DNA from: Bacteroidetes bacterium 43-93
Lineage (GTDB): Bacteria > Bacteroidota > Bacteroidia > Chitinophagales > Chitinophagaceae
Assembly (NCBI GenBank): GCA_001897855.1
Contig: MKUO01000001.1
Coordinates: forward strand, 62,001 to 126,000
DNA length: 64,000 nucleotides
Direction of reading: 5' to 3'
Shown: positions 1-8,531 of the stretch, one piece after another
Layout of the letters: each line of letters begins with the position of its first letter
Numbering within the stretch: position 1 is the first letter of the stretch
Made by a program: the position numbers and the translations under genes
Notes under the pieces: model-generated
Database searches by the model: none
What the model was told of the DNA's origin: nothing
What the model saw: the letters and a program-made list of their open reading frames with translations, nothing else

Positions 1-485
1 ACTAAGGCATTCCAGGTTCCTCCAATTAATACCAGGAGCATTCGATGTTCCAGGCCTTTGCTGTCCTGGGTTGGATAGGCATTGGTAATGATAAAGACAA
101 CGTATACGCATATTGCAAGTCCGCTGCCACGGTCGCCCAGGTTCTTAAATAAGCCTGAAATAAAGCCAACGGCCAGCATGCTGATAACACTTATCCATAT
201 ATTGTTACCTGTAACGCTTCCCAGTAAGGTAAAGGCAAGAGTGAGGAAAATGCCCCCAAGCAGGATGCGTAATCTTTGTCCGAAAGAGCCTTTTAGCTCT
301 ACCCAGCATATACATTCGGCTGTCAGGGTCATCCAACTCGCATCAGCAACATGGTTGGTTGCGCTTCCCCATATAACCGGTATAATGGCTGCAAAAGCCA
401 TGCGCAATCCCCAGCTAAAGACAGGTTCAAAGGTTTCCTGCTCCAGCAGCTTATTGATTGTTTTATATGGGGCTATTTGCGCCAA
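1..485 (-). CDS. FUSC-like inner-membrane protein, 3' part cut by window edge
   Basis: Reading the minus strand from a TTG at 485 gives about 160 open codons that leave the window at position 1. An in-frame TAG at 494-492 limits the start to this TTG or a point just after it. The product begins LAQIAPYKTINKLLEQETFE and then has several hydrophobic stretches (RMAFAAIIPVIWG, LLGGIFLTLAFTLLG, ISVISMLAVGFISGL, LAICVYVVFIITNA) separated by short polar turns. This resembles the N-terminal membrane half of FUSC/YccS-type proteins, a family linked to efflux of aromatic acids. The assignment rests on topology only. It starts 2 nt after the stop of the upstream TlpA-like gene, so the two are probably co-transcribed. 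Confidence 0.55.
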   Translation of the reverse strand, partial: MAQIAPYKTINKLLEQETFEPVFSWGLRMAFAAIIPVIWGSATNHVADASWMTLTAECICWVELKGSFGQRLRILLGGIFLTLAFTLLGSVTGNNIWISVISMLAVGFISGLFKNLGDRGSGLAICVYVVFIITNAYPTQDSKGLEHRMLLVLIGGTWNAL

Positions 486-486
486 A

Positions 487-972
487 TTATTCTAACGATA
501 ATTGTTTCTCTATAAGCGGACGCAGCATGTCTGCTTTGAGTGATCCTTCAAAGAAATTTGCATATTCGTTTTTCTTATAGCGAAGCATAGTGGCCGGAAT
601 AGAACCTTGCCAACGGCTATCTATTTTCGGAATAAACTCGTTAGCATTAGTCTCATTAAGCCATAGTACTTCATGAGCCAGCTTTTTCTTCTTCACAAAG
701 GCAATTATTTTGGCAGGGTAGGCCTCTTTGAAGTCCATACTTACCAGTAATATTTTTACCGGCTTATCAGCCAGGCTGGTTCGTAGTTTTTCAAATTCAG
801 GAAGTTCCTTTACACAGGGACCACACCATGTTGCCCAAAAGTTTACCACATAAAATGTATCGGGATTAGATGTTCGCTTCATTAAGTCATCAGCGCTATA
901 TGCCGTTATTTCCTGGGCACTTGCCCCGATCGACAGTAATACGAATAAAATTGTATAAGCTATATATCTCAT
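487..972 (-). CDS. TlpA-like thiol-disulfide oxidoreductase, secreted
   Basis: This 161-residue protein has an N-terminal signal peptide (residues 1-19, hydrophobic core ending in GASA) followed by one thioredoxin fold. The redox motif WCGPC lies in WATWCGPCVKELPEFEKL near residue 50. Family members act outside the cytoplasmic membrane, reducing or resolving disulfides in cytochrome c maturation or envelope repair. The cis-Pro region appears as GSIPATM. The partner is not shown by the context: the downstream gene is a FUSC-like membrane protein and the upstream neighbour is divergent. Identification as a TlpA/ResA-type thioredoxin is strong, but the physiological substrate is unknown. Confidence 0.85.
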   Translation of the reverse strand: MRYIAYTILFVLLSIGASAQEITAYSADDLMKRTSNPDTFYVVNFWATWCGPCVKELPEFEKLRTSLADKPVKILLVSMDFKEAYPAKIIAFVKKKKLAHEVLWLNETNANEFIPKIDSRWQGSIPATMLRYKKNEYANFFEGSLKADMLRPLIEKQLSLE

Positions 973-1064
973 ATTTATCCCGCTCTTTATGTAAAGTTAT
1001 CACGGCATCATCAACAAGCAAATAAAACAACAGCATAAATAGTTAATGTTTGCCCCATTTACAG

Positions 1065-1072
1065 TAGGTTTG
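1065..1072 (+). promoter_or_regulatory. Bacteroidota-type -7 element upstream of the carboxylase gene
   Basis: TAGGTTTG fits the Bacteroidota consensus TAnnTTTG and ends 23 nt before the ATG at 1096. No good TTTG is seen at the expected -33 spacing, so only the -7 element is supported. Confidence 0.4.
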
Positions 1073-1095
1073 TTCCTGATTTTTTAAAACTCTGT

Positions 1096-2634
1096 ATGGA
1101 CAAGATATCCTTATTAAATAAGAAGCAGCAGGAAGCAGTATTGGGTGGCGGGACAAAACGTATAGATGCACAACATAAGAAAGGAAAGCTGACAGCGAGA
1201 GAGCGTCTGCAATTATTATTAGATGAAGGTTCTTTTGAGGAGATTGGGATGCTGGTAACGCATCGTAGCCAGGATTTTGGAATGGAAAAGGAAGTGTACC
1301 TGGGCGATGGCGTAGTTACGGGCTATGGAACTATCAATGGCAGGCTGGTCTATGTTTTTTCACAAGACTTCACCGTGTTCGGGGGCAGCTTATCAGAAAC
1401 ACACGCGGAGAAGATATGTAAAATCATGGACCTGGCTATGCAGAATGGTGCGCCTGTGATTGGCCTGAACGATAGTGGTGGCGCGCGCATACAGGAAGGT
1501 GTTGTTTCATTAGGAGGGTATGCAGATATCTTCCATCGTAATGTGCAGGCATCAGGCGTTATACCGCAGATATCTGCTGTTATGGGGCCATGTGCCGGTG
1601 GCGCAGTGTATTCTCCTGCCATCACAGATTTTATTATGATGGTGGAGCATACCTCTTATATGTTCGTAACGGGGCCAAACGTTGTAAAGACTGTAACGCA
1701 CGAAACAGTTACAAGTGAAGAATTGGGTGGTGCTCAGACACATGCTTCCAAATCGGGGGTTACTCACTTTGCCTGTGCAAACGAGGTAGAATGTATTGAG
1801 AATATTAAGCGATTGCTGAGTTATATACCACAAAATTGCGAGGAAGATGCCCCTGTTTATGCTTATGAACAGGCCGACGAAACAAGATCAAAACTGGATA
1901 GCATTATACCGGATAATCCGAACCAGCCTTATGATATCAAAGAAGTAATAGAAGAACTGGTTGATGCAAACTCTTTCCTTGAAGTGCATAAAGATTATGC
2001 AGAGAATATTATAGTAGGGTTTGCTCGCTTGGGTGGCCGCAGCATAGGGATCGTAGCTAACCAGCCCGCAAGCCTGGCCGGAGTACTGGATATCAATGCC
2101 AGTAAAAAAGGTGCACGCTTTACCCGTTTTTGCGATGCCTTTAATATTCCACTTTTAGTATTGGTAGACGTGCCGGGTTTCTTGCCGGGTACAGACCAGG
2201 AATGGAATGGTATCATTATTAATGGGGCCAAATTGCTCTATGCTTTGAGCGAAGCGACCGTACCAAAGATCACAGTAATTACACGCAAGGCATATGGTGG
2301 TGCATACGATGTGATGAATTCTAAACATATTGGCGCTGATCTGAATTATGCCTGGCCAACTGCTGAAATTGCGGTAATGGGCGCGAAGGGCGCTGCAGAG
2401 ATCATCTTCAAGAAAGAAATAGCAGAAGCTACAGACCATGAAGCTAAATGGAAGGAGAAAGAAATGGAGTATATGGAGAAGTTTGCTAATCCTTATGGGG
2501 CCGCCTCTCGTGGTTTCGTAGATGAGGTGATCATACCATCCGCAACTAGGGCAAAGCTTATTAAGGCTTACAAAATGCTGGAACATAAAGTAGTGAATGC
2601 ACCCAAACGCAAACACGGAAATATACCTTTGTAA
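1096..2634 (+). CDS. Acyl-CoA carboxylase beta subunit (propionyl-CoA/methylmalonyl-CoA type carboxyltransferase)
   Basis: This 512-residue protein is a full-length biotin-dependent carboxyltransferase with both crotonase-like halves. The N-terminal half carries [14 protein letters not shown] and [12 protein letters not shown], the latter forming an acyl-CoA oxyanion hole. The C-terminal half carries [13 protein letters not shown] and [14 protein letters not shown]. It transfers carboxylate from carboxybiotin to propionyl-CoA or acetyl-CoA, feeding methylmalonyl-CoA and odd-chain or branched-chain metabolism. Length and the C-terminal KRKHGNIPL are typical of PccB/MmdA. No biotin carboxylase or carrier gene is adjacent, so the alpha partner must lie elsewhere. 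The gene appears monocistronic, ending in a hairpin terminator. The exact substrate cannot be read from the sequence. Confidence 0.93.
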   Translation: MDKISLLNKKQQEAVLGGGTKRIDAQHKKGKLTARERLQLLLDEGSFEEIGMLVTHRSQDFGMEKEVYLGDGVVTGYGTINGRLVYVFSQDFTVFGGSLSETHAEKICKIMDLAMQNGAPVIGLNDSGGARIQEGVVSLGGYADIFHRNVQASGVIPQISAVMGPCAGGAVYSPAITDFIMMVEHTSYMFVTGPNVVKTVTHETVTSEELGGAQTHASKSGVTHFACANEVECIENIKRLLSYIPQNCEEDAPVYAYEQADETRSKLDSIIPDNPNQPYDIKEVIEELVDANSFLEVHKDYAENIIVGFARLGGRSIGIVANQPASLAGVLDINASKKGARFTRFCDAFNIPLLVLVDVPGFLPGTDQEWNGIIINGAKLLYALSEATVPKITVITRKAYGGAYDVMNSKHIGADLNYAWPTAEIAVMGAKGAAEIIFKKEIAEATDHEAKWKEKEMEYMEKFANPYGAASRGFVDEVIIPSATRAKLIKAYKMLEHKVVNAPKRKHGNIPL

Positions 2635-2654
2635 TGTTATTTTTTAAATTTGTA

Positions 2655-2682
2655 ATGCGGCTGCTTCGGTAGCCGTATTTTT
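2655..2682 (+). terminator. Rho-independent terminator after the carboxylase gene
   Basis: An 8-bp stem (ATGCGGCT with AGCCGTAT, one G-U pair) closes an 8-nt loop and runs into TTTTT. It lies 20 nt after the carboxylase stop and overlaps the TTG that opens the longest frame of the next gene. Confidence 0.75.
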
Positions 2683-2692
2683 GTTTACGGAA

Positions 2693-3541
2693 GTGTTGTC
2701 GGCAATCAATAAACTCGTTAACTGGTTTCTGTTCACCAGTATTTTCGCTGCAAGTTGTGCAGTGGGCATGTGTATGGCTACGGAAAGATTGTTATTAAAT
2801 ACAATCCCAAGCCTTTTATCTCCTTTACATTCACTTGTCTTCGGAAGTACTTTGGTCATATATAATGCCCATTTTTTACTCAAGCGTTCTACACCCGAAT
2901 TATCAGATCGGTTTGGCTGGTCACAGCATTATCGCACCTGGCACTACATTGTGTTTTCTATTGGGTTTGTTTTGGCTTTAGGCAGTTTGTTTTGGATGCC
3001 CTGGAAATTACTGTTGGGCTGTGCAGTACTGGGATTGTTGTCGTTTACATACTCGCTTCCTCTGCTTCCGTTCAAAAACAAAAAGCGCCTGAAAGATTTT
3101 GGTTGGATCAAAATAGTAGTACTTACCAGTGTTTGGACGATTGTTACCAGCGCTCTCCCTATGCTTTATTGGGATAAGCCTATAGCAGCATACCCACTTG
3201 AGATAGTGTTACGTTTCGCTTTCATGTTTGCCCTTTGTGTAGCTTTCGATATCCGCGATATGCAAACAGACCTGGAGGATAAAATATTTACATTGCCTAA
3301 CCTGATAGGCGTTAAGAATAGTTATCGTCTTATAGCATTCACATTACTGGTGTTCATGGCTTTGAGTGTAATGCAGTATTTCAGGTATCCTTCACTTGTA
3401 CGGCTTAATGGCGAATTTATTACAGCTATCATCACCATGCTTGCTATCATTTACGCTAAATATTATCCTTCAGATAGAATATATCTAGGCCTGATAGACG
3501 GCATGATGTTATTCTATGCCTTACTGGTTTTATATCACTAA
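2693..3541 (+). CDS. UbiA-like prenyltransferase family membrane protein
   Basis: This ~282-residue polytopic protein has about eight hydrophobic helices. The motif DIRDMQTDLEDKIFTLPNLIG near residue 190 matches the second Asp-rich motif of UbiA prenyltransferases (DxxD, Mg-diphosphate binding). The first motif, expected as NDxxDxxxD after the first helix, is not obvious: the corresponding loop reads VIYNAHFLLKRST. UbiA enzymes attach polyprenyl chains to aromatic acceptors in the membrane. The frame can open at TTG 2681, but that codon sits in the U-run of the preceding terminator, so GTG 2693 is preferred here. No ATG occurs until inside the first helix. With the first motif weak, a catalytically altered family member is possible. 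Confidence 0.65.
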   Translation: MLSAINKLVNWFLFTSIFAASCAVGMCMATERLLLNTIPSLLSPLHSLVFGSTLVIYNAHFLLKRSTPELSDRFGWSQHYRTWHYIVFSIGFVLALGSLFWMPWKLLLGCAVLGLLSFTYSLPLLPFKNKKRLKDFGWIKIVVLTSVWTIVTSALPMLYWDKPIAAYPLEIVLRFAFMFALCVAFDIRDMQTDLEDKIFTLPNLIGVKNSYRLIAFTLLVFMALSVMQYFRYPSLVRLNGEFITAIITMLAIIYAKYYPSDRIYLGLIDGMMLFYALLVLYH

Positions 3542-3571
3542 AAAAGCCACCCTGCAGGGTGGCTTTTTTTC
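3541..3571. terminator. Bidirectional terminator between convergent genes
   Basis: A 13-bp stem (AAAAAAGCCACCC with GGGTGGCTTTTTT) has a TGCA loop and A/T tracts on both sides. It serves the UbiA-like gene on the plus strand and the T9SS cargo gene on the minus strand. Confidence 0.9.
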
Positions 3572-3586
3572 TTTGACTAGCTCTAT

Positions 3587-4456
3587 TTATTGTTTTATAA
3601 CTGGGATACATTTCTGCATTCCATCTTTTGCTATTTGTAATTGGTAGATACCTGGTGCCCAGCTAGCACTATTAACACTAGCACTTAAGATGCCGGTTGT
3701 TACACTCACCTGTTGGCTATAAACCTTGCTGCCATACATATTATATACGTTGATGTCCCAATTACCATTAGCAGCATCTTCTTGATACACATTAATTGTT
3801 CCGGTTGTAGGATTAGGATACACCTTTGCTCCCTGTGCGAAGCTAGTGTTAGCTATTCCTACCGTTGATTCGCTAAATGTAAAAACAGCATTATTGGGTT
3901 TATCACCACTTTCAGAACCATTGTTGTTCACTGCATTCAGTGTCAGGTAAAACTTAACATCGCCGGAACCAAAATGTGGTGCTACCCATTGAGCTGTAGT
4001 TGCATAGCTCCAGGAGCTGCCGCTACCAGTACCGGCAATTGACGCTGTATGTTCTACTATTTGCAGGTTGCCGGTTGTGCGCACAGCAGTTGATGCACCG
4101 GTAGCTGTTAATGTACCGGCCTGTGCAGATGTATTGGATGCTAATACTGTTGATAACTGGAATCCGAACCTGCTCATGCCCGAAGCGCTACATGTGCCTC
4201 CGATATGCACTGTATAAGTTTTCCCTGAAGTGTATGAAGTTACAGGTGTGGACGAGCTGCCTTCTGTAATCGTAATAGTAGGCACTGTTACAGTAGTATT
4301 GGATGCATGGCAGCCGCCGCTGCTACAGTTGCCGCTGCTGCCCGCGCTTCCGGTTCTGTTACCGGCACCATTTGCTAACGGTCCGCTCTCGTAGCTGGAC
4401 AATGATAATACGACAAAACCACCCAGCAGGGCTAGAATCAAAGTTTTCTGTTTCAT
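3587..4456 (-). CDS. Secreted protein with choice-of-anchor V-like domain and type IX sorting domain
   Basis: This 289-residue protein has an N-terminal signal peptide (MKQKTLILALLGGFVVLSLS). A Gly/Ser/Cys-rich segment, GSSGNCSSGGCHASN at about residues 40-55, is characteristic of choice-of-anchor V proteins. A beta-rich Ser/Thr domain (residues 60-200) follows. The last ~80 residues form a type A Por sorting domain: KVYPNPTTGTINVY, then a Lys/Val-rich C-terminus. Such proteins cross the outer membrane by the type IX system and are anchored to the surface or released. The CxxxxCH arrangement resembles an unusual c-type haem motif, but this is not demonstrated. It stands alone, divergent from trmB. 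Confidence 0.85.
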   Translation of the reverse strand: MKQKTLILALLGGFVVLSLSSYESGPLANGAGNRTGSAGSSGNCSSGGCHASNTTVTVPTITITEGSSSTPVTSYTSGKTYTVHIGGTCSASGMSRFGFQLSTVLASNTSAQAGTLTATGASTAVRTTGNLQIVEHTASIAGTGSGSSWSYATTAQWVAPHFGSGDVKFYLTLNAVNNNGSESGDKPNNAVFTFSESTVGIANTSFAQGAKVYPNPTTGTINVYQEDAANGNWDINVYNMYGSKVYSQQVSVTTGILSASVNSASWAPGIYQLQIAKDGMQKCIPVIKQ

Positions 4457-4503
4457 TATATGTTTTTATGTAGTAGTGACAAAACAAAACATAAGCTAAA
4501 GCT

Positions 4504-4511
4504 TATCTTTG
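4504..4511 (+). promoter_or_regulatory. -7 promoter element for trmB
   Basis: TATCTTTG fits the Bacteroidota TAnnTTTG consensus. It ends only 10 nt before the trmB ATG at 4522, which implies a very short 5' leader. No convincing -33 TTTG is seen. Confidence 0.5.
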
Positions 4512-4521
4512 CTTCCTAATT

Positions 4522-5223
4522 ATGGGACAAAAGAAGTTAATTAAGTTTGAGGCAATTGGCAACTACCCGAATGTATTACAATATCCTGAGAATGTTGTAG
4601 GTACATGGAAAGATTTTTTTAAGAATAACAACCCGATCACATTAGAATTGGCATGTGGTAAAGGTGAATACAGTGTAGGCCTGGGGCGTTTGCATCCTGA
4701 ACGGAATTTTATAGGCGTTGATATAAAAGGAAATAGAATATATACAGGTGCTAAAATCGCCTTGGCAGAAAAATTAGATAATGTTGCTTTCCTGCGTATC
4801 CATATAGGACAGATCGCAAATTATTTTGCTCACGGCGAGGTAAAAGAAATATGGATCATATTCCCCGATCCGTTCCTCAGGGATTCCAGGGCTAAGAACA
4901 GGTTAACGCATCCACGCTTTTTATATCAGTATCAAAAGATATTAGTTCCTGGCGCTAAGATCAACCTCAAGACCGACTCCAAAGAATTGTACGATTTCAC
5001 ACTCGAAACAATAGCAGAGCAGGGTTGTACCATTCACGAAAATATTGCGGATGTATATGGTAAAGGCAAGGCCGAAGGACCTTTAGCCATACAAACCTAT
5101 TACGAGAAAATGCACCTTGCGGAAGGACGCACTATATATTTTATATCTTTTTCTCTGCCGGATACCCCAATCGTAATGCCAGAAAGATTCCAGGCTCATG
5201 AGTCAGCTGATAGAGGGGATTGA
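4522..5223 (+). CDS. trmB: tRNA (guanine-N7-)-methyltransferase TrmB
   Basis: This 233-residue SAM-dependent enzyme methylates G46 in the variable loop of tRNAs. It carries the SAM-binding motif ELACGKGEYSVGL, the acidic strand IGVDIKGNRIYTGAKIA, and the TrmB signature IIFPDPFLRDSRAKNRLTHP, where Asp and the following basic residues bind tRNA. Length matches the family. The 3' end overlaps the next gene (DUF5522) by 26 nt and a DNA-alkylation-type protein follows, giving a compact three-gene transcription unit. Many TrmB proteins read PDPWxKxRHxKRR in the signature, and the variant here is less basic. Confidence 0.93.
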   Translation: MGQKKLIKFEAIGNYPNVLQYPENVVGTWKDFFKNNNPITLELACGKGEYSVGLGRLHPERNFIGVDIKGNRIYTGAKIALAEKLDNVAFLRIHIGQIANYFAHGEVKEIWIIFPDPFLRDSRAKNRLTHPRFLYQYQKILVPGAKINLKTDSKELYDFTLETIAEQGCTIHENIADVYGKGKAEGPLAIQTYYEKMHLAEGRTIYFISFSLPDTPIVMPERFQAHESADRGD

Positions 5224-5392
5224 TTATTATTTGCTGCCGGACGGACGCCTGGTTTTTACGGCCCTCTTTTTAAAGAAAAGAGGATTTTGTTGTGGTAAGG
5301 GATGCTTAAATTGCCCCTACGATTATATAAATGTGCAGGAACCACGCCGCACAGAATTACTGAATAAACGTAAGGAGAATGAGCAACACTAA
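5198..5392 (+). CDS. DUF5522-type small cysteine-rich protein
   Basis: This 64-residue protein overlaps the end of trmB by 26 nt and the start of the next gene by 14 nt, so translational coupling is likely. Its core GRLVFTALFLKKRGFCCGK leads into a cysteine cluster (CC, then C, then C within 9 residues, ending NCPYDY), which could bind a metal. The pattern fits DUF5522, a small family of unknown role that often neighbours tRNA-modification genes. The middle Cys residues and the tryptic C-terminus (EPRRTELLNKRKENEQH) are the only notable features. Function is unknown. Confidence 0.8.
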   Translation: MSQLIEGIDYYLLPDGRLVFTALFLKKRGFCCGKGCLNCPYDYINVQEPRRTELLNKRKENEQH

Positions 5393-5726
5393 ACCTGCCA
5401 AAGAAAACATTTATGAAATTATCTATGAAATTGTACGTGCCGTACCAAAGGGTAGGGTAACAACCTATGGTGCTGTTGCAGCCGCAATAGGTGTAAAGTC
5501 CGGAGCACGTATGGTAGGTTATGCTATGAATTCCTGCGCAGGCCTTAAGCCTGCAGTTCCTGCTCACAGAGTTGTAAACCGTAATGGTATGCTCACTGGG
5601 AAGCATCATTTTTCTCCGCCTGAAAAAATGGAGCAATTACTCAAAAAAGAAGGTATAAAAGTGAAAGATGATATTGTGGTAGACTTTAAACAATTGTTCT
5701 GGGATCCTGTTAAGGAATTATTGTAA
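5379..5726 (+). CDS. Alkyltransferase-like protein (MGMT fold lacking the acceptor cysteine)
   Basis: This 115-residue protein is the C-terminal DNA-binding domain of O6-alkylguanine alkyltransferases: VPKGRVTTYGAVAAAIG, then GARMVGYAMNSC, then VPAHRVVNRNGML. The usual PCHR active-site box reads PAHR, with Ala62 (codon GCT) replacing the alkyl-accepting Cys. The helix-turn-helix Tyr30 and Arg44, used for nucleotide flipping, are kept. Known ATL proteins bind O6-alkylguanine in DNA and flag it for nucleotide excision repair without repairing it. The gene overlaps the DUF5522 gene by 14 nt and closes the trmB unit. Confidence 0.85.
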   Translation: MSNTKPAKENIYEIIYEIVRAVPKGRVTTYGAVAAAIGVKSGARMVGYAMNSCAGLKPAVPAHRVVNRNGMLTGKHHFSPPEKMEQLLKKEGIKVKDDIVVDFKQLFWDPVKELL

Positions 5727-5782
5727 AGCTGTTTAGGGAACAGTTTTTGTATATCTAATTGTAAGAATAGTTATTAGCACTA

Positions 5783-7468
5783 ATGAGAATACACACGCCA
5801 CACAAAAGGTCGGTTTATATAGTTGTTACTTTGTTTTTGATATCCTTGTCTTTTCTGTTCCCATCATGCAGAACCAAAAGAGTAAGGAATGCCCATAAAG
5901 GAGGCATTATTAATGCAAAAGCCGAAAAATTTAATGAATCGGATGTAGCCGACGAACTGGAAAAGATATTCAATGTCACTTCCGTTGATGATAGTATTTG
6001 GCAAAAGGGTAAAATTTTCAACATATCGCAGGTTATGCAAAAGGCTTATAGCGAAGAGGAATATTACCCCATCTGGCTTACTGACAATGGAGATACCAGC
6101 TATGTTGCCAGCTTATTACAGGAGATTAACGATACAAAGTTTGATGGGCTTGATCCTGACGACTACAATGCAGGGAAGTTACGCTCCATGTTAAACGCAT
6201 ACAAATCCGGCAAAAATATTAGTGATGATGAGGTGATCAGATTCGACACCCTTTGTACACATAGTTATCTGCAGGCATCAAGAGATCTTTTGCTTGGAAA
6301 AATTATTCCCGCTAAAGCGGACTCACTTTGGTTTCATGCAAATGATTCCGTTTGGAAGCCGTATATTTCCCTGGCTAAAATGGGTAGCGGGAAGGCAGAT
6401 TATCCAACGCTCGATTCTTTTCGCAGCAGGCAGCTAACATATAAGCTTCTACGAAACGTGTTGATCAAATACAGTTCATTACCTAACGATAGTGCGTATG
6501 TAGGTGCCAAAGCCGCCGCTGCAAGTGGAATGCTTACCGATAGTGTAAAGGATATTATTATGCGGTCTGAGCTGCCATGGGATGCTTCTGCTGATGACAG
6601 CATTAAGAACTTTCAAAAGATACTTACAGCCGACTATCAGTATTACCTGGCCTATACCCATAGTAAGGGCGATAGTATAGTTAAAGCAAGCTATGCAGCT
6701 CCTATTGATATTATTAAAGAGAAGATAGACGTTAATATGGAACGGCTTAGATGGATGAAGCAAAATCCTGAATCGCTGTACGTGTTGGTTAATGTTCCTT
6801 TATTGCAGTTTTTCCTGCGTATAGATGGTAATGATGCGATGAATATGCAGGTGGTAGTTGGCAAAACAATTCGGCAAACGCCAAGCCTTAATGCCAACCT
6901 GGCCAATGTAGTCATCAACCCTCCGTGGGGAGTACCACCGACTATTATGAAAAAAGATGTTTTGCCGGGATTACTAAAAAGCGGACAAGCTTATCTGAGT
7001 AAGAAAGGATTAAAAGTGTATGATATGAAGGGTAATGAAGTAAGCCCTAATAGAGTTACAGCAACTAACTACAAACGTTTTGTATTTAGACAAGACCCCG
7101 GTGATGATAATGCTTTAGGAAATGTAAAATTCAATCTCCCTAATAAATGGGATATATATCTGCATGATACACCTCATCGGGAAGACTTTGGGAAAAAGGA
7201 CAGGTTTAAAAGCTCCGGCTGCATAAGGCTGCAAAAGCCAAGAGAGTTGGCGGAATTCATCTTAAGCGATCTCGAAGGTAAATACTTTACACAGGGCAAA
7301 CTGGATACAATGATACAAACCAGGAAAACCCGGTACGAAGTGCTGGCTAAAAAGATACCGGTGCATATCATCTACCTCACAGCGTTTGAAGATAGCACGC
7401 ATACACGCGTTCATTTTATACCCGATGTGTATGGAAGGGATCCAAAGCTTGCCTCCCTGTTAAAATAA
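5783..7468 (+). CDS. L,D-transpeptidase (YcbB/LdtD-like), lipoprotein
   Basis: This 561-residue protein begins with a signal peptide ending in LFPSC, a plausible lipobox, so it is probably lipid-anchored in the periplasm. The middle region (residues 60-330) resembles the scaffold of large L,D-transpeptidases, with EEYYPIWLTDNGDTSYVAS and a peptidoglycan-binding-like helical part. The YkuD catalytic domain follows, with HDTPHREDFG and the signature SSGCIRLQKP, whose Cys forms the acyl-enzyme. These enzymes make 3-3 crosslinks in peptidoglycan or attach proteins to it. The last 9 nt overlap the convergent gene for another L,D-transpeptidase-like protein. Confidence 0.88.
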   Translation: MRIHTPHKRSVYIVVTLFLISLSFLFPSCRTKRVRNAHKGGIINAKAEKFNESDVADELEKIFNVTSVDDSIWQKGKIFNISQVMQKAYSEEEYYPIWLTDNGDTSYVASLLQEINDTKFDGLDPDDYNAGKLRSMLNAYKSGKNISDDEVIRFDTLCTHSYLQASRDLLLGKIIPAKADSLWFHANDSVWKPYISLAKMGSGKADYPTLDSFRSRQLTYKLLRNVLIKYSSLPNDSAYVGAKAAAASGMLTDSVKDIIMRSELPWDASADDSIKNFQKILTADYQYYLAYTHSKGDSIVKASYAAPIDIIKEKIDVNMERLRWMKQNPESLYVLVNVPLLQFFLRIDGNDAMNMQVVVGKTIRQTPSLNANLANVVINPPWGVPPTIMKKDVLPGLLKSGQAYLSKKGLKVYDMKGNEVSPNRVTATNYKRFVFRQDPGDDNALGNVKFNLPNKWDIYLHDTPHREDFGKKDRFKSSGCIRLQKPRELAEFILSDLEGKYFTQGKLDTMIQTRKTRYEVLAKKIPVHIIYLTAFEDSTHTRVHFIPDVYGRDPKLASLLK

Positions 7469-8305
7469 AGGCAACCTTAGTTGCGGCAAATCTTTCATCA
7501 GAGATTTGGCATAAGGGCCATATTCATATATAATTTCAGGCTTTGCTTTTTTGCCTGCCATTGCAAGTTTATCAAATTCATTTTCTACGGTAATGGGTTT
7601 GTTAAGCCAAACAGAAGACTGCAAATATTTTGCTTGTGGATAATAGATGAAAAGACACGTGCTATCCTTTATCATGCCAATAACTTTATCAGACAACTTG
7701 CTGGATACTGCAGGGCATCCCCAGCTGCGTCCCAGCCTTTGGTTATTATTAATATAACCTGTGTTCACATAGTCGGCTCCGTGAACTACTATATTGCGCT
7801 CATAGGCAAGGTCGTTATAACCTTTATCCATTCCATATAAATACAATGAATTGCCGTGCTCGCCATTATAGGTATTACCGGTTACATAAAAGCCCAGGCT
7901 GCTTTGGTGCGAGTTCATTTTATTAGAAAACTTATTCGCAAATTCGTCACCGGAACCCTGTCCATGCGCTACATAAGTATTTAATAATACTTTCCGTTCG
8001 CGAAGGTCAATGATCCACATCCTGTTCGCATTAGCGGATAAAGACATGTCACAGATTGTAATGATGTCTTTGTCTGCATTAAGCTTTCCTGCATCCCTAA
8101 GGTTACTGTAGCCATGGTATGCTTTACTAAATACATCAAGGGATGGTTTAGCGTTTTCGCCAAAATCTATGGAATTGTAGATACCCTCAGCACGCTGTTC
8201 AGCTGTTAAAGAGATAACGGTGTTTTCTATTCCATTGCCTGCATTTACTTTCCCGTGGGGCATCATCATAAAACATACCCCTATACACAACATCAGTTTC
8301 TTCAT
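7460..8305 (-). CDS. Murein L,D-transpeptidase catalytic domain family protein
   Basis: This 281-residue exported protein (signal peptide ending GKVNA) belongs to the YkuD-like family that keeps a single catalytic domain. Visible motifs are ICDMSLSANANRMWIIDL, TYVAHGQGSG, NIVVHGADYVN and the catalytic GRSWGCPAVS. The His and Cys are in the expected order. It probably acts on peptidoglycan stem peptides in the periplasm, but the family's exact reaction is poorly defined. It converges on and overlaps the larger L,D-transpeptidase gene by 9 nt. No terminator separates the two, so antisense interference between these cell-wall genes is possible. Confidence 0.85.
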   Translation of the reverse strand: MKKLMLCIGVCFMMMPHGKVNAGNGIENTVISLTAEQRAEGIYNSIDFGENAKPSLDVFSKAYHGYSNLRDAGKLNADKDIITICDMSLSANANRMWIIDLRERKVLLNTYVAHGQGSGDEFANKFSNKMNSHQSSLGFYVTGNTYNGEHGNSLYLYGMDKGYNDLAYERNIVVHGADYVNTGYINNNQRLGRSWGCPAVSSKLSDKVIGMIKDSTCLFIYYPQAKYLQSSVWLNKPITVENEFDKLAMAGKKAKPEIIYEYGPYAKSLMKDLPQLRLPLF

Positions 8306-8500
8306 GCCTTTTTTAAGGTTTGAGTAAAATATTACTTCTATATTATCACGTGGAATATTTCAAAAATAAGACATAGTATGTTAAAGGAATGTAATAACTG
8401 GCAAAGGGTGATAAAAGTCATAAGTAAGCCATTCTCTATTCATATATAGTGGGTATTTATCATCCATTTAGTGTATAGTGCCACGCATTTATATTTTGTG

Positions 8501-8508
8501 TAGATTTG
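8501..8508 (+). promoter_or_regulatory. -7 promoter element for the thiolase gene
   Basis: TAGATTTG fits TAnnTTTG and lies 23 nt before the ATG at 8532. The expected -33 region is poor. The rest of the 226-nt gap from 8306 is AT-rich and shows no clear structure. Confidence 0.45.
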
Positions 8509-8531
8509 GCGGTCTTTAAAAATATTATATT

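Noticed and set aside
82-495. 137-codon plus-strand open frame at the left edge
   Set aside because: It is the reverse of the FUSC-like membrane protein; composition is shadow-like and it would overlap a better frame along its whole length.
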